DNA of 64,000 bases from Apostichopus japonicus (Eukaryota; Echinodermata; Holothuroidea; Aspidochirotida; Stichopodidae): NCBI RefSeq assembly GCF_037975245.1, contig NC_092579.1, forward strand, positions 16,826,178-16,890,177, read 5' to 3'. The notes beneath the pieces were generated by a model. That model saw only the letters and a list, made by a program, of their open reading frames with translations, was not told the origin of the DNA and made no database searches. Positions 37,601-47,647 of the stretch are shown here, piece after piece. Positions within the stretch are counted from its first letter, which is position 1. The number at the start of each line of letters is the position of its first letter. Made by a program: the position numbers and the translations under genes.

Positions 37601-38831
37601 GCAAAAGTTTAGGCGTAATATTTTATTTTAAGACATACAAAACCACCAGTTCAAAAGAAGGGACGATTCCCCGAACCAAGAGCATATGTCATATTTTGTC
37701 TTCGATTTTTTTTTTCGAAGGAGAAACTCCGTTTCCTGTGGATGAAGATATACAACCCGGTCAATATGTAAATGCACCGATGTTAAAGTGGCCTCAGAGA
37801 TGCTTTCAGCTAAGGTATCACTTACTTATGTCAATCGTAAATCATTTATTTACAGCGAATTTAATATCAATCATGTGAATTTGCAATAATTCACATACAG
37901 ATACAATATAGCAATGTAATTATATCATTGTTTTGTTCAGTAAAGTCAGTAAAATAGCATTGTCAAGACAAAATAACGACAAATAATCCTGCACCATGGT
38001 CCTACTTTAAAAATATTTAATATTTTTCACATGTGGCAATGACGCGCGATAAGCAAAGTGACACCAACATATACATTTAGTGAAACGTTAATTATCATTT
38101 GGCTAAACCAACAGCTTTTCACAACACCTATGGAGGAAATGGCATATTAATATTTAATAAGTTGATTGGGACTAAAATATGATTTAGAGAACTTAGCTAC
38201 TCGGTAGTGTCTTACACTACAATAGCGGGATGTAAACATAACCATTTAAATTGATACATGTCTTTAGTATAAAACATTCTGAAATTAAAATTAATTACTT
38301 ATTCGATAACTATTTACCATTTCATTCCTAAGATTGATAACCATAAGGTTGATAACCAAGGTAAATATCGTTCTATATTGTCTTTCGACAGAAACTTGGT
38401 ATTATTTGATTGTTGGAGTCAAACATGTTCTCTTAGACCTTCAATTCATTATCTTAAAGAATCATTCAGAGCGGTAAGTACATTGTTAACTAAGTGATGC
38501 ATTGATTACAGAAAATACAGGTACACATAAATACACACAAGGCAATGTTTATTTTAAATGCTACAAAAAAGAATGTATAAGTAAATGCGTGAATTAATTT
38601 CTTGAACAGTAATTTACTTTGTATCTTAGGCATTCGAAAATGACACTTACCACGAGCGATGAGTTTTAATTAAAGACTTTCAGAACTAAGGAGAAACATT
38701 TATTATTAGCACCTAAATGTCCTTTCTTTTTGTGTTCGCAGGTTTTCGAAACTTTAAGAGAAAACAGTTTCTATGAGATACCACGCTCGGGATTATATAT
38801 GCCAATGAGTGGAGTTACTAATTACAGTTAA
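25057..38831 (+). CDS. LRR-Ig-Ig receptor with tyrosine pseudokinase domain, 19 coding exons
   Basis: Exons: 25057-25918, 28128-28439, 29574-29864, 31056-31076, 31628-31648, 32034-32063, 32440-32535, 33343-33367, 33833-33885, 33987-34029, 34433-34497, 34829-34987, 35251-35358, 35933-36090, 36558-36677, 37088-37202, 37721-37814, 38392-38473, 38742-38831. All junctions are GT-AG, phases agree throughout, and the sum is 2,745 nt or 914 aa. Layout: signal-like segment 15-30, LRRs about 125-230, Cys-rich cap to 287, Ig1 288-391, Ig2 392-488, Pro/Thr-rich stalk 489-512, TM about 519-537, juxtamembrane to 620, kinase-like domain about 625-885, tail 886-914. This is the layout of Trk receptors, but orthology is not shown. 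The active site is lost: only one Gly of the P-loop remains, there is no VAIK Lys, HRD is HPG (751-753), the Asn after it is Lys758, and DFG is DFC (771-773). Predicted role: a surface receptor that signals through partners. Exons were joined by eye; the very short ones are the least certain. Confidence 0.85.
27076..27663. mobile_element. Foldback-like element with 21-22-bp subrepeats, 9-bp target duplication
   Basis: The two ends carry inverted arrays of a unit of the form CATTTCGCCCAACCAGCATG, several copies each way, around a unique AT-rich centre. GATTCAAAA flanks both sides (27,067-27,075 and 27,664-27,672), while block A has a single ATTCAAAT at the site (near 18,618). The insertion is therefore younger than the duplication. 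It lies in receptor intron 1. The frames 26,959-27,231 (+) and 27,458-27,721 (minus) arise from the subrepeats. Confidence 0.85.
28128..28439 (+). CDS. Pseudokinase receptor exon 2: first Ig domain
   Basis: 312 nt, phase 1-1, residues about 288-391. Ig signature: Cys in VITCFAWD, core Trp in LSWVTNGR, second Cys in SISCYGN. Acceptor CGCAG, donor GTAAGT. One domain per phase 1-1 exon is the usual arrangement for extracellular Ig domains. Confidence 0.92.
29574..29864 (+). CDS. Pseudokinase receptor exon 3: second Ig domain
   Basis: 291 nt, phase 1-1, residues about 392-488. Cys in LNVTCHADGARP and in NITCTSTQRR; the strand pattern ends RFVTVTVTVPG. The donor is GTAAGG. The first 81 nt match the truncated exon in block A, which stops at GCTGAT. 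Confidence 0.92.
30376..30541. repeat. Foldback/MITE-like hairpin in receptor intron 3
   Basis: The left arm begins GGGGTTAATCAACGG and the right arm ends with its complement at 30,541. The arms also share the CTAGCGTGCGTTACTCA core, and the centre is self-complementary around CTCGGGCTCCGCCCTCG. Almost the whole 166 bp can fold on itself. A piece of the right arm (TTAATCCT-TGAGTAACGCACG) recurs as a direct repeat at about 30,250. No clear target duplication was found. Confidence 0.75.
31056..31076 (+). CDS. Pseudokinase receptor exon 4: 21-nt stalk microexon, copy 1
   Basis: Lies between CCCACTGTCTTTCAG and GTAACTTC. In phase 1 it adds seven residues, EKSTTQP, to the extracellular stalk. It was recognised because a second near-identical copy with conserved splice sites lies 572 bp on. 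Microexon, so confidence is moderate. Confidence 0.6.
31628..31648 (+). CDS. Pseudokinase receptor exon 5: 21-nt stalk microexon, copy 2
   Basis: Same size, phase and splice sites as the 31,056 exon; encodes EKPTTQP. The Ser-to-Pro change is the only protein difference. Whether one, both or neither is used in an mRNA cannot be seen here; all options keep the frame. Confidence 0.6.
32034..32063 (+). CDS. Pseudokinase receptor exon 6: 30-nt stalk exon
   Basis: Follows TTTACTTTCAG and encodes DSPTKDPPSS in phase 1-1. The donor GTTTTC is weak, so this exon may be skipped without frame change. It extends a Pro/Thr/Ser-rich stalk typical before a TM helix. Confidence 0.55.
32440..32535 (+). CDS. 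Pseudokinase receptor exon 7: transmembrane helix
   Basis: 96 nt, phase 1-1, residues about 513-544. Encodes WIIPSIATLLTCFVFVCIY, one clear TM helix, followed by the positive stop-transfer residues KITTKIR. Acceptor TCGTTTCAG, donor GTAAAC. It anchors the receptor as a type I protein. Confidence 0.85.
32670..33270. repeat. Minisatellite of about 41-bp units in receptor intron 7
   Basis: About 14 imperfect units of the type CATGTGTAACATGACATG followed by TTTCAATGCTTGTTGTTTATTTG. The last units before 33,230 are the most alike, suggesting local amplification. The open frame 32,683-32,871 is a by-product. Confidence 0.9.
33343..34497 (+). CDS. Pseudokinase receptor exons 8-11: juxtamembrane segment
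   Basis: Four small exons at 33,343-33,367, 33,833-33,885, 33,987-34,029 and 34,433-34,497 (25, 53, 43 and 65 nt; phases 1-2, 2-1, 1-2, 2-1). Together they encode residues 545-606, a polar intracellular linker that includes HLKLNSLPADQS, AHYSSQVYLQNKQ and SYNHFSSSES. Tyr residues in contexts such as VYLQ and SYNHF could be phosphorylated; YxxQ and YNxF are not classical docking motifs. Donors are all GTAAG; phases interlock only in this order, which supports the set. Confidence 0.7.
34552..34600. repeat. (TA)n microsatellite in a receptor intron
   Basis: About 24 uninterrupted TA units between exons 11 and 12. It gives open frames on both strands that are not genes. Confidence 0.95.
34829..35358 (+). 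CDS. Pseudokinase receptor exons 12-13: N-lobe of the kinase-like domain
   Basis: Exons 34,829-34,987 and 35,251-35,358 (phases 1-1 and 1-1), residues 607-695. The P-loop region reads IKVGTIYNRWMGTI where a kinase has LGxGxFGxVYxGxL: Gly636 and Gly644 remain and the other loop glycines are gone. The beta-3 strand reads FAVLTTI without the ATP-binding Lys. The helix C region (WDAFVKRTLDL) lacks the Glu that pairs with it. Acceptors CTGTACAG and CTGCATTAG, donors GTTAGT and GTGAGT. Confidence 0.8.
35933..36090 (+). CDS. Pseudokinase receptor exon 14: hinge and helices D-E
   Basis: 158 nt, phase 1 to 0, residues 696-748. TLYLVTERTVCETLKSRL matches the hinge and helix D of tyrosine kinases (LYIVTEY---G-L---L). 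VMKHVAAILEGIKCLQSYG matches helix E leading to the catalytic loop. This exon and the next make the kinase fold unmistakable. Confidence 0.85.
36558..36677 (+). CDS. Pseudokinase receptor exon 15: degenerate catalytic loop and DFG site
   Basis: 40 codons, phase 0-0, residues 749-788. FLHPGLSTKKIL aligns with FVHRDLAARNVL: the catalytic Asp is Gly753 and the metal-binding Asn is Lys758. KLYDFCLAEDA aligns with KISDFGLARDA, with Gly replaced by Cys773 while Asp771 stays. Both splice sites are good (TTTTAACAG, GTGATC). Confidence 0.88.
37088..38473 (+). CDS. Pseudokinase receptor exons 16-18: C-lobe
   Basis: Exons 37,088-37,202, 37,721-37,814 and 38,392-38,473 (phases 0-1, 1-2, 2-0), residues 789-885. 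LPPESFFRNEYTAESDVWST matches the P+1 loop and helix F of tyrosine kinases (PPES, SDVWSFG). VVIWEILSSG, then GETPFP, then LFDCWSQTCSLRPS match helices F to H, including the conserved Arg-Pro that closes the C-lobe. So the C-lobe fold seems kept even though catalysis is lost. Confidence 0.85.
38742..38831 (+). CDS. Pseudokinase receptor exon 19: tyrosine-rich C-terminal tail
   Basis: 29 codons plus TAA. The tail VFETLRENSFYEIPRSG carries Tyr896 (YEIP), then Tyr904 in YMPM and Tyr913 two residues from the end. YxxM is the known binding site for the SH2 domains of PI3-kinase p85. The acceptor is TTTGTGTTCGCAG. Confidence 0.85.
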   Translation, partial: VFETLRENSFYEIPRSGLYMPMSGVTNYS

Positions 38832-39335
38832 ACAGAGAGAAGGGGGATATATGGACAGTTTCAAATGATAGCAAAATAATCGAGACAACCACCGATAAAC
38901 CCTATTTGCATTGAAAAGATATCATTTACCATTGTAGTAAAGAAACCATTTTCTCTCTAAACAGAAAAAAAAGGTGATGATCATTGCGCCAAATTATTAC
39001 AATTGATAGTCTGATGTAGACGAAATCGTTGATGTAAGAGAAATTTCTTTGCCACTTTAGAGGCGAAAATCACAGCAGTAGGATGATTTCGTTTATTTGG
39101 TTTGAGCAGTGCGAATCAATATCATTGTGAATACTATAGTTTATAGATTATAGTTAATAGTTTATAGATTGGATAGGAATTAAAGAGTCACAGTAAACCT
39201 AAATAGATATATTAAACTGTTTATTATGACGATACATTTTAACTTTTACTACTCTGTACTAGTCATCGTGACAAGGTTTGCTTCATGTTTGTCTCGTTAT
39301 ACGAGTACATATTCTTAAAATTGTACTATAATAAA
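38832..39335 (+). other. Probable 3' UTR of the pseudokinase receptor gene
   Basis: Starts after the TAA. An AATAAA at 39,330-39,335 could direct cleavage shortly after. No open frame of note. Confidence 0.45.
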
Positions 39336-41361
39336 ACTCTATCGATTTAACGAAAATGAGACTTTATTCACCGTGATAAATGCTGATTTTTCGGTATAAT
39401 CAGCCGTTTTTAAGATTATCATACAATAATAAGTTAAGCTTTAATGTATCCCTTGTTGAAAAACTTGTTACGGTTGCTTGGTTTCTCTTACTTTCGGTTG
39501 ACGTTTCGGTTGAAGTTTCGGTTAAAGTATTGTAATGGTACTACATCATATAATAGCGGAAGGCTAGAATTACTGCTCGGTTTTCAACTGTAAAATTCGT
39601 GGCACTCCTACGAAAAGAAATTATCCATCGGTCTGCACGATCTTTCTATACAGCACCTATTGTGAGTAACGAAAGTGTTACGAAGTACAGTATATGAATT
39701 ACAGTTGCGTTTCCTTGTTTGTTTCCAGAGAAAGGTATCGGGAATCAAGGGAAAGGTATCGGGGATTAAGCGGATATTCCTGTGGCATTCTTTGTCATAC
39801 GGTAGCTTACTTTACTTAAAGATAATCCACATTGCCATAGTTGAAAACCTCATAAGATATTGCTCCTATAAATCGAGATATGTGTGCTTGAATGTACCCT
39901 AAACACTCTCCTCTTATCAAAGGTATCCCCCTTTCACCCTAACATATGAATTAGGAAGTAATTATTACCACAACATTGCTTTGATTAAGACCGAATTATG
40001 GATCTAATTTATTGTGACAAATATGCCTCAGAAGGCGCCATCTGAAAATTGTAATGGTTTTCAGAGAATCACCACGAGATCCCCCTACATGGGGGAAGGG
40101 TGGGGGGATGGCGGGGGGATTCAACTTCTCAATGACCAATGTCCTTCTTCATATAAATCTGGATCTTCCTCTGTCAATTTTTTCTCTATATTCATTGAAA
40201 ACAAAATAACAATTTCCAAATATTAGTATAGTGATGAAACAGATTCGCCTCATACAAAGAAAGCAACAGTTACTAACACAACTGACTTTGCATGTTGATC
40301 TGATTTTTTTTAGTTATCAAATTAATTTAAGCCTGTAAGTAAATAATCCTATAACTATGCCCCAGAATGCACCATTTCACGTCTTAATTATTATTTTTTT
40401 TTTCTCTCTCTCGAGAATGACCCTCTACGTGAGAGATATATTCAACAACCTGTAGGTCAAACCCCTTCCATTTGAAACTCATGCATCCGACAGTGGTTTC
40501 AATATTAGCATGATCATAGCGTTCTTAGAAATAGCTTGTGATTTGGGTTACTTATTCCTATAGTCTCTTTGGACCATATAGGAGACGAAACAGTTAATTC
40601 GTTACAAAATGACGGCTGAGTTAATACAAAATAGTCAAAGGTATTTCCCCTTCCCCTTTCCATGAATGAAAACAACATTTTACTATAACCTCATCATACG
40701 CTTTGGTCTATGTATAGTTAGACGCTAAGAATTATATTTCAATTCTGTCAAGAAGCTCTCCCACGATTCCGTCAGCAGTTTTAATAAAAAAAATAACGAA
40801 ACTGGCGGGTAATTATTTACTAAACCTTTTCACTCCAACAATTCAACAATTGCCAGAAACAAGGAAGCAACTGTTTCTTTCTTTGGTCAAAATCTTTGTA
40901 AGCTTAAAGAGGTTTTTTACGTTTCACAATAGAAGTTAAGTACATGCATTCGAGTACTGTTATTATTAGGTACCATACCGCTCTTCAAGCTTTCTCTGGT
41001 GTGAACTTTTATATATAGATACATATAGAGAAGTTACAAACGATATTTGAGCGCTGAAGTGGAAAAAAAACGATTTTCTTTTGTAATAACAAGAACACAC
41101 GTATCCGAAATCAACTTTCAGGAAAGGTTTCGATCTGCCACGATGGCATAATATTGTGATGTAGTATGTAGTATATCCCCATCATATTACTTTAAACATG
41201 TGCTTCCATGCGTCTTTGTCTTAAGAGTAACTACTTTCTTCCTGTTCCCAAGTGTATTCACCTCTCGCCCACATCAGAGTCGTATATAAGCCGCCTTTGT
41301 CTTAATTCCATGAAATATGCACCCTGTCGCATATTTCATGTGTATACAAATGTCACAGTCA
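39336..41361. other. Gene-poor interval
   Basis: Only short frames with no recognisable similarity, such as 39,675-39,902 and 40,014-40,226. A short near-repeat GGTATCGGGAATCAAGGGAA / GGTATCGGGGATTAAGCG is seen at 39,735-39,770. No gene supported. Confidence 0.45.
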
Positions 41362-42161
<800 letters not shown>

Positions 42162-43890
42162 GTTAGTCATAGCCCTCTCCTATGTGCATTAGTAATTATA
42201 AGTAAAAGAGTCTGTGACCAAGAGTTTAAGTCAGAGGTTATTGCCCCTTCGCAGGAAGTTGTAATGACATAAATACTGTAGTTTTTTAGTATGCAAAAGA
42301 CTAGCATTTCAGACTTCAGAAGTGTGTAGTTCAGATACACTATTCTGGATCTGCACTCCAGCAACAATGTCATCTCAGTGTAAATAAAGCTTATATTCTA
42401 CAATTATACCTATGTCTTGAGTTTCTCTTTATCTGCTGTTAATTCTACTTATTTAATTACGGGACCCTGAACTAATTGAGCCGGAGCACCCCGACGGAAT
42501 ATTTAGGAAGAGAAACGGGTGAAGAGAATATTTGTCGGGGAGAGTGTGATCTTCTAATTTATTGCGATTAATCCTTAATAATCAGGCGGGTAGGCTAGCC
42601 TTCGCTGTGTGAAGGGGCAAAACCAAAGCTGTGTCCTGGTAAGGTTTTCATGAACGCCTGTATGACGTTTCATACGAAGTTTTATACGAATTTGAAAACA
42701 TAAAATGCAAGCCATTTACCTGTCAATCACGGAATCAAAGTTAATTTATTTTCCTGTGTAATGTCGTTCAATGCTTATTATGGCTAATATTAATAAGGAA
42801 GTCCTTTTGAGAAGAAGATCACTGTTGAAATTGTTGAAAAAAGTGCTTTGCTGTCCAAATTATACTGTTATACACATTTGAAGTTTTGATAAATCTGGGA
42901 ATCTCATTAAATATGTGCAACCTATGACGTGGAGTGTTGCGCTCATCAAGACTTCTTAGGTAACCCTTATGATTACAAGCCCGCATATATAATTCGAATA
43001 ATGTGATGTTCGTCTTTTCAAATAAAATATTTCAAAAATCGCCTTAAGCCACAAATCTGTGTTCAGTGTCGATCCTTGAAAGGAAGCCTTGTTGAAACAA
43101 ATGAATAACATAACAGAAAATTAGGCAGTCACTCCATTTACACACCATCAATGTGCATAATTAGCTAATGTTTATTTAGAAATGAAACTTGAATTAAGGA
43201 AAGACTTGTTAAAAGGTCAATCTTTGATGGACTTTAAATTTGATGGGAGTTGCAGCTATTTTCATGATTTCTAATGTCTATGAGACTGATTAGGTTTACC
43301 TGAAGAATTTGCATTGAAACCCCAAATCAGTCCCTTCAAAAGTGTGCAGCAATACGAAAGAATTAAAAATGTTTTTCATAGGTGTCCGTAGACCATTAAA
43401 AGAAACAAATTCAGTATAGTAGATGAAATTACGAAACGAAGACAATTACCCCAACCTGGTGACCAGGTGGTTATATAGCAGCTCCTGAATGCAATGAATA
43501 TTCATCTCTCGCGGAACTGCATATATAAATAGCCTATAAACCTTTAGGCCTCTATTTATATCAAATATATCGATGTAGTCCTGTTACGTGCATGTATATT
43601 TTGATAAAGCCAAAATCCTCTGATTTTTTAGTTTTAATGATTAATCTATATTGATCACGCATTAGGTAAAAAGTATATGAGTAATTTGTGGGTGATGGGG
43701 GGGGGGGGGTAGGGCCGAGGTGAGATGGGGTAAGATAACTATATATAGCCTACTCAACAAAAGATAAATTCGTGATAGCCTTCCACTTGAAGAATTTGCA
43801 TTTAAACCCAAAAGCAATCCCTTCCATAGTTTGCAGCAATACGAAAGAATTAAAAGGAAGAATATCGGCATATTCATATAAAAATGTAGA
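42162..43890. other. Gene-poor interval
   Basis: No exon, RNA gene or mobile element recognised. The minus frame at 42,167-42,373 has no domain. Confidence 0.45.
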
Positions 43891-43896
43891 CAATTT

Positions 43897-44523
43897 GAAA
43901 CTGAGGCGGCGAGAGTGCGAGGCGGCGAGAGTGCGAGGCGGCGAGAGTGCGAGGCGGCGAGAGTGCGAGGCGGCGAGAGTGCGAGGCGGCGAGAGTGCGA
44001 GGCGGCGAGAGTGCGAGGCGGCGAGAGTGCGAGGCGGCGAGAGTGCGAGGCGGCGAGAGTGCGAGGCGGCGAGAGTGCGAGGCGGCGAGAGTGCGAGGCG
44101 GCGAGAGTGCGAGGCGGCGAGAGTGCGAGGCGGCGAGAGTGCGAGGCGGCGAGAGTGCGAGGCGGCGAGAGTGCGAGGCGGCGAGAGTGCGAGGCGGCGA
44201 GAGTGCGAGGCGGCGAGAGTGCGAGGCGGCGAGTGCGAGGCGGCGAGGTGGCGAGAGTGCGAGGTGGCGAGAGTGCGAGGTGGCGAGAGGGCGAGGTGGC
44301 GAGAGGGCGAGGTAGGGCGAGGTGGCGAGAGGGCGAGGTGGCGAGAGGGGTGGAGGGCGAGGTGGCGAGAGGGCGAGGTGGCGAGAGGGCGAGGTGGCGA
44401 GAGGGCGAGGTGGCGAGAGGGCGAGGTGGCGAGAGGGCGAGGTGGCGAGAGGGCGAGGTGGCGAGAGGGCGAGGTGGCGAGAGGGCGAGGTGGCGAGGTG
44501 GCGAGAGGGCGAGAGGGCGAGGT
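43897..44523. repeat. GC-rich 16-bp minisatellite, two-part
   Basis: The first half (to about 44,235) is about 21 nearly perfect copies of GAGGCGGCGAGAGTGC. The second half (to 44,523) is a derived 16-mer, GAGGTGGCGAGAGGGC, with a few 8-bp slips. Because 16 is not a multiple of three and the unit lacks stops, five long frames on both strands stay open, giving low-complexity Arg/Gly/Glu or Ser/Pro/Leu/Ala proteins of up to 292 aa. They carry no independent sign of being genes. Confidence 0.95.
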
Positions 44524-46005
44524 GCTGACATTTTCCGCATATTTCACATAGTTTGCGCCCAATCAACCAACCTCCACGGCTAATGTGTTGAACGAAGTTT
44601 TCGAGATACCTTTTTTTGCTTCCTGGGAAAGCTCGATTGGAGGTTTGCAACTGCATATCCTTCAATAACCGACTGTGCCAATTTTTCGTTGTAGGCCTAC
44701 TTGTAAACAATAACATGAAAGTTCCTCATGTGATCGACTTCATTACCACAATGCACTGACCTCAGAACTGAATCAAATAAGCATTGTGTGGTACGTCCGG
44801 CCAGCACAATAGTGTAAACAGTACAGCCATGGAAGGGTACAGTATGTCATTATGGTGGTATATGTAAAAAAAATCGTTTTGTTGTTACCTCTTTAGTATT
44901 GGCACTCTGGTAAAAGCTGACAGCTGGAAGATTTGGTAAGGTTTTAACATCTACACTTAGGCCTACACAAAAGCGGGTTTGCACGTAGTTTGTGGCCTAC
45001 TGTACCATATGCCTATCTAGGCTCCTAGTCCTAGCCTACTGTAGAGTACTAAAGACTTGTTTTGTCTGTTTATGGAGTTGATTTTGGAAGTCTGTTGACA
45101 TGGTTTGGAAATTAAATTGGTGCTATACGTAAGCTAGAACCTTCAGTATCAGGATGAGTGACTCAAGAGCAAAATAACAGGAACTGTCACTCTCTTGTTA
45201 GGTGAAATCAACCATTATATTGGCTGATATGACATAAATCTTTGTGAAGAACAACAACCGAAAGGACCAAGAAAATCTTGCTCCATTTGGGAGATATTCT
45301 AGTTGCAAATCCTCGTCTGAAACCAATTCAATCTCTAGGTCATGGCATAAGCTTCTCGTTTCAGCATTTGCAAAACTCATCTACAATAAAGAAAATAGAA
45401 ATTGTTACAAGTAGCATGGACACTGTGAAGTTTGGACACCTAAGCCTTAAAACACCCCAAAACTATGACTTCCTTATATTGATAAATATGTAAGTACTTA
45501 CTTGCAGTACGTGTTATTTGCACAAAAGTATTTAAGCTGCCTTTTAACCAATAGGGCCAATTAAAAAGACAGTTATAATGTTAATAATACTGTGTATTTT
45601 CTTCAACTCTGCATATACAGTAGCTTTCCTGTTACAACTTGTCTGTTTAAGTGATCTACACCACGCAGATCTCCTCACAAATATTAGTATTATAGATCTA
45701 GTTATATTGCTTCGAACATTACAAACTCATAGAAATAATTTTAAGGGATAGCAGTTATAGTCTCATAACATAAACTTATACTTTACCCACATTTCAGCTG
45801 ATTTTTGTATGCTAAACAATGCTGTAAGGATACAATATACTGTACATAGGCTATGAATCAAACCTGGTGCAATATAATTTCATATATTTACAGGTCAATA
45901 TTTTACTGTCCCTCAAATTGTAAGTTCCAAAGAATTGCTTCCAAAGTAGTTCCTCCAGGCTGGATATTTCTCAGCTTCCAAATGTTTTGCAGAAATTGAG
46001 TTGAC
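44524..46005. other. Gene-poor interval
   Basis: Several short frames (for example 45,278-45,493) without recognisable similarity. It may hold upstream regulatory DNA or non-coding exons of the SLC17 gene; none was identified. Confidence 0.4.
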
Positions 46006-46013
46006 ATATATTC

Positions 46014-47033
46014 TAGGGATGCACCGGATATCCGGTCCGGCCGGACTATCCAGCCGGATAGTGAGCAATGTTCCGGTTCCGGCCAGATATTTTTCAAAAT
46101 CCGGCCGGATCTTTTTCAAAATCTGGCCGGATCTTTTTCAAAATCTGGCCTGAATTATTCCTTAAAAAGGTGTTGGTATTAACTTAAATCAATGTAAACT
46201 ATTTCCAAAAATTAATAAAAACATTCAAAGTAAGGAAAAATTTGGTTTAACATGTTTAATTTAATTTTCTCAATGGTCTGACTCACTGTTTCTAAAGATC
46301 AACCAAAATAATACAACTACTGTAATAATATGAAGCTATATATACAACAAATACAGTTTGCAATGAAATCATTTCTTGCAGCCTTCATCAGTTTAATATT
46401 GTGCAGTTAAAATAGACCATTTATATACTTTTCATTCAAAATACTGTTCCATTGAATCTTTACTTTCCCATTATTTTTGGCATTCATGTTTTCTGTGATT
46501 TTGTATGTGTGGAACAATCTCTTACGTATATAGTTAAATACGTCTGAATTTTTTTTAATTCCACAAAAACCACTTCATCTTAAAATTCATACTTAAACCT
46601 TAGAATAACTTAAATTCTCATAAAAAAGAATAATTCCAGAGCTGACAATGAAAACAATTTCAAAAGTAACCTTTCTACAGTTATCACATACGGAGACAAT
46701 TATCTTCGTAGGTAGTATGCAGTATTTTTCCAGCAAACAAATTTACATACTGTATCAAGCTTGTCAACAATTATATTGTAGTTATTTTATTAAAGAATGT
46801 AGATTACACCACTTCAAGTCATATTTAATCTCATAAATGGGGTCTTAATTTCAACTTCTTTATAATATGCGTATACGTCTCCATGTTTCATACTTCTGCT
46901 TCTTATTCATGATTTTCTTTTGTGTAATGAAAAAATCCGGTTCCCGTCGGATTTTATCCGGCCGGATTTCATGTACTATCCGGCAAAATCCGGTTCCGGC
47001 CGGATCCAAAAATTTGGATCCGGTGCATCCTTG
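46014..47033. mobile_element. hAT-like element with perfect 8-bp target duplication
   Basis: 1,020 bp. Left end TAGGGATGCACCGGAT, right end the complement of CAAGGATGCACCGGAT. ATATATTC on both sides (46,006-46,013 and 47,034-47,041). Subterminal regions on each side are packed with short CCGGCCGGAT repeats in both directions, as in many hAT elements. The interior is AT-rich with no transposase, so it is non-autonomous. Confidence 0.88.
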
Positions 47034-47559
47034 ATATATTCCCGTAGAGAATGAAGTGGCTCCAGTTTGAAATAATTTTTTGTCCATCCTACACTTACAG
47101 AGTTTCCATCATGTTGAACACTAGGGAAGGGAGGTGGGGGAGGGAGCAGAGGAGGTCACCAATGCTTCAATGAACTCAATTTCCAGTGATGTACATATTC
47201 AAAACAATTCTATGCCGATTGTTTTTCTTCAGATATTGAGGCGGCGCTGTAGCTATTTGGAAAGATGCTGTATAAATGATGCATGAAATTTTTCAGAGTT
47301 CATGACCCCTGAAATCTGTACGGTTTCTGGCCTTACAAAATTTGTGTGGTTAGTATTGGAGACATAGCCTTATTAAACTTATCGGTCAGGTGGTTGACTT
47401 GTAGCCATTCCCATCTTGGAACAAGCTCCAAATGTTTGCAAAGGGGTTCTACATATATAACTATTTTTTTATTTTTTTTATTTTCTTATACTGAAAGGTA
47501 ATTCTCCACTTTGAAATGGCGTTGTGAGAAGAGACGAGCTCTACCTCCTGTTCATAGTC
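47034..47559 (+). other. Upstream region of the SLC17 gene
   Basis: Between the hAT-like element and the SLC17 start codon. It should hold the 5' UTR and perhaps the promoter, since no upstream exon was recognised. A TATATA at about 47,452 is the only core-promoter-like word. No confident call. Confidence 0.25.
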
Positions 47560-47647
47560 ATGGCAAAGCAGTCTGGGTCATCCTTGCATGTTAATGTGAA
47601 CCCAGATGTCAGCCCTACACATGGGACAAGTGATTCCCTTCATTATA
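47560..47647 (+). CDS. SLC17 gene, coding exon 1
   Basis: Encodes a polar N-terminal cytoplasmic segment beginning MAKQSGSSLHVNVNPDVSPT and ending HY, 29 residues plus one base. The donor GTAAGT at 47,648 leaves phase 1, which exon 2 requires. No family motif lies here, so the call rests on frame and position. Confidence 0.65.

Noticed and set aside
43662-44716. Five overlapping open frames of 222-292 aa on both strands
   Set aside because: They are all readings of a stop-free 16-bp minisatellite; no domain, splice or codon evidence supports a protein.
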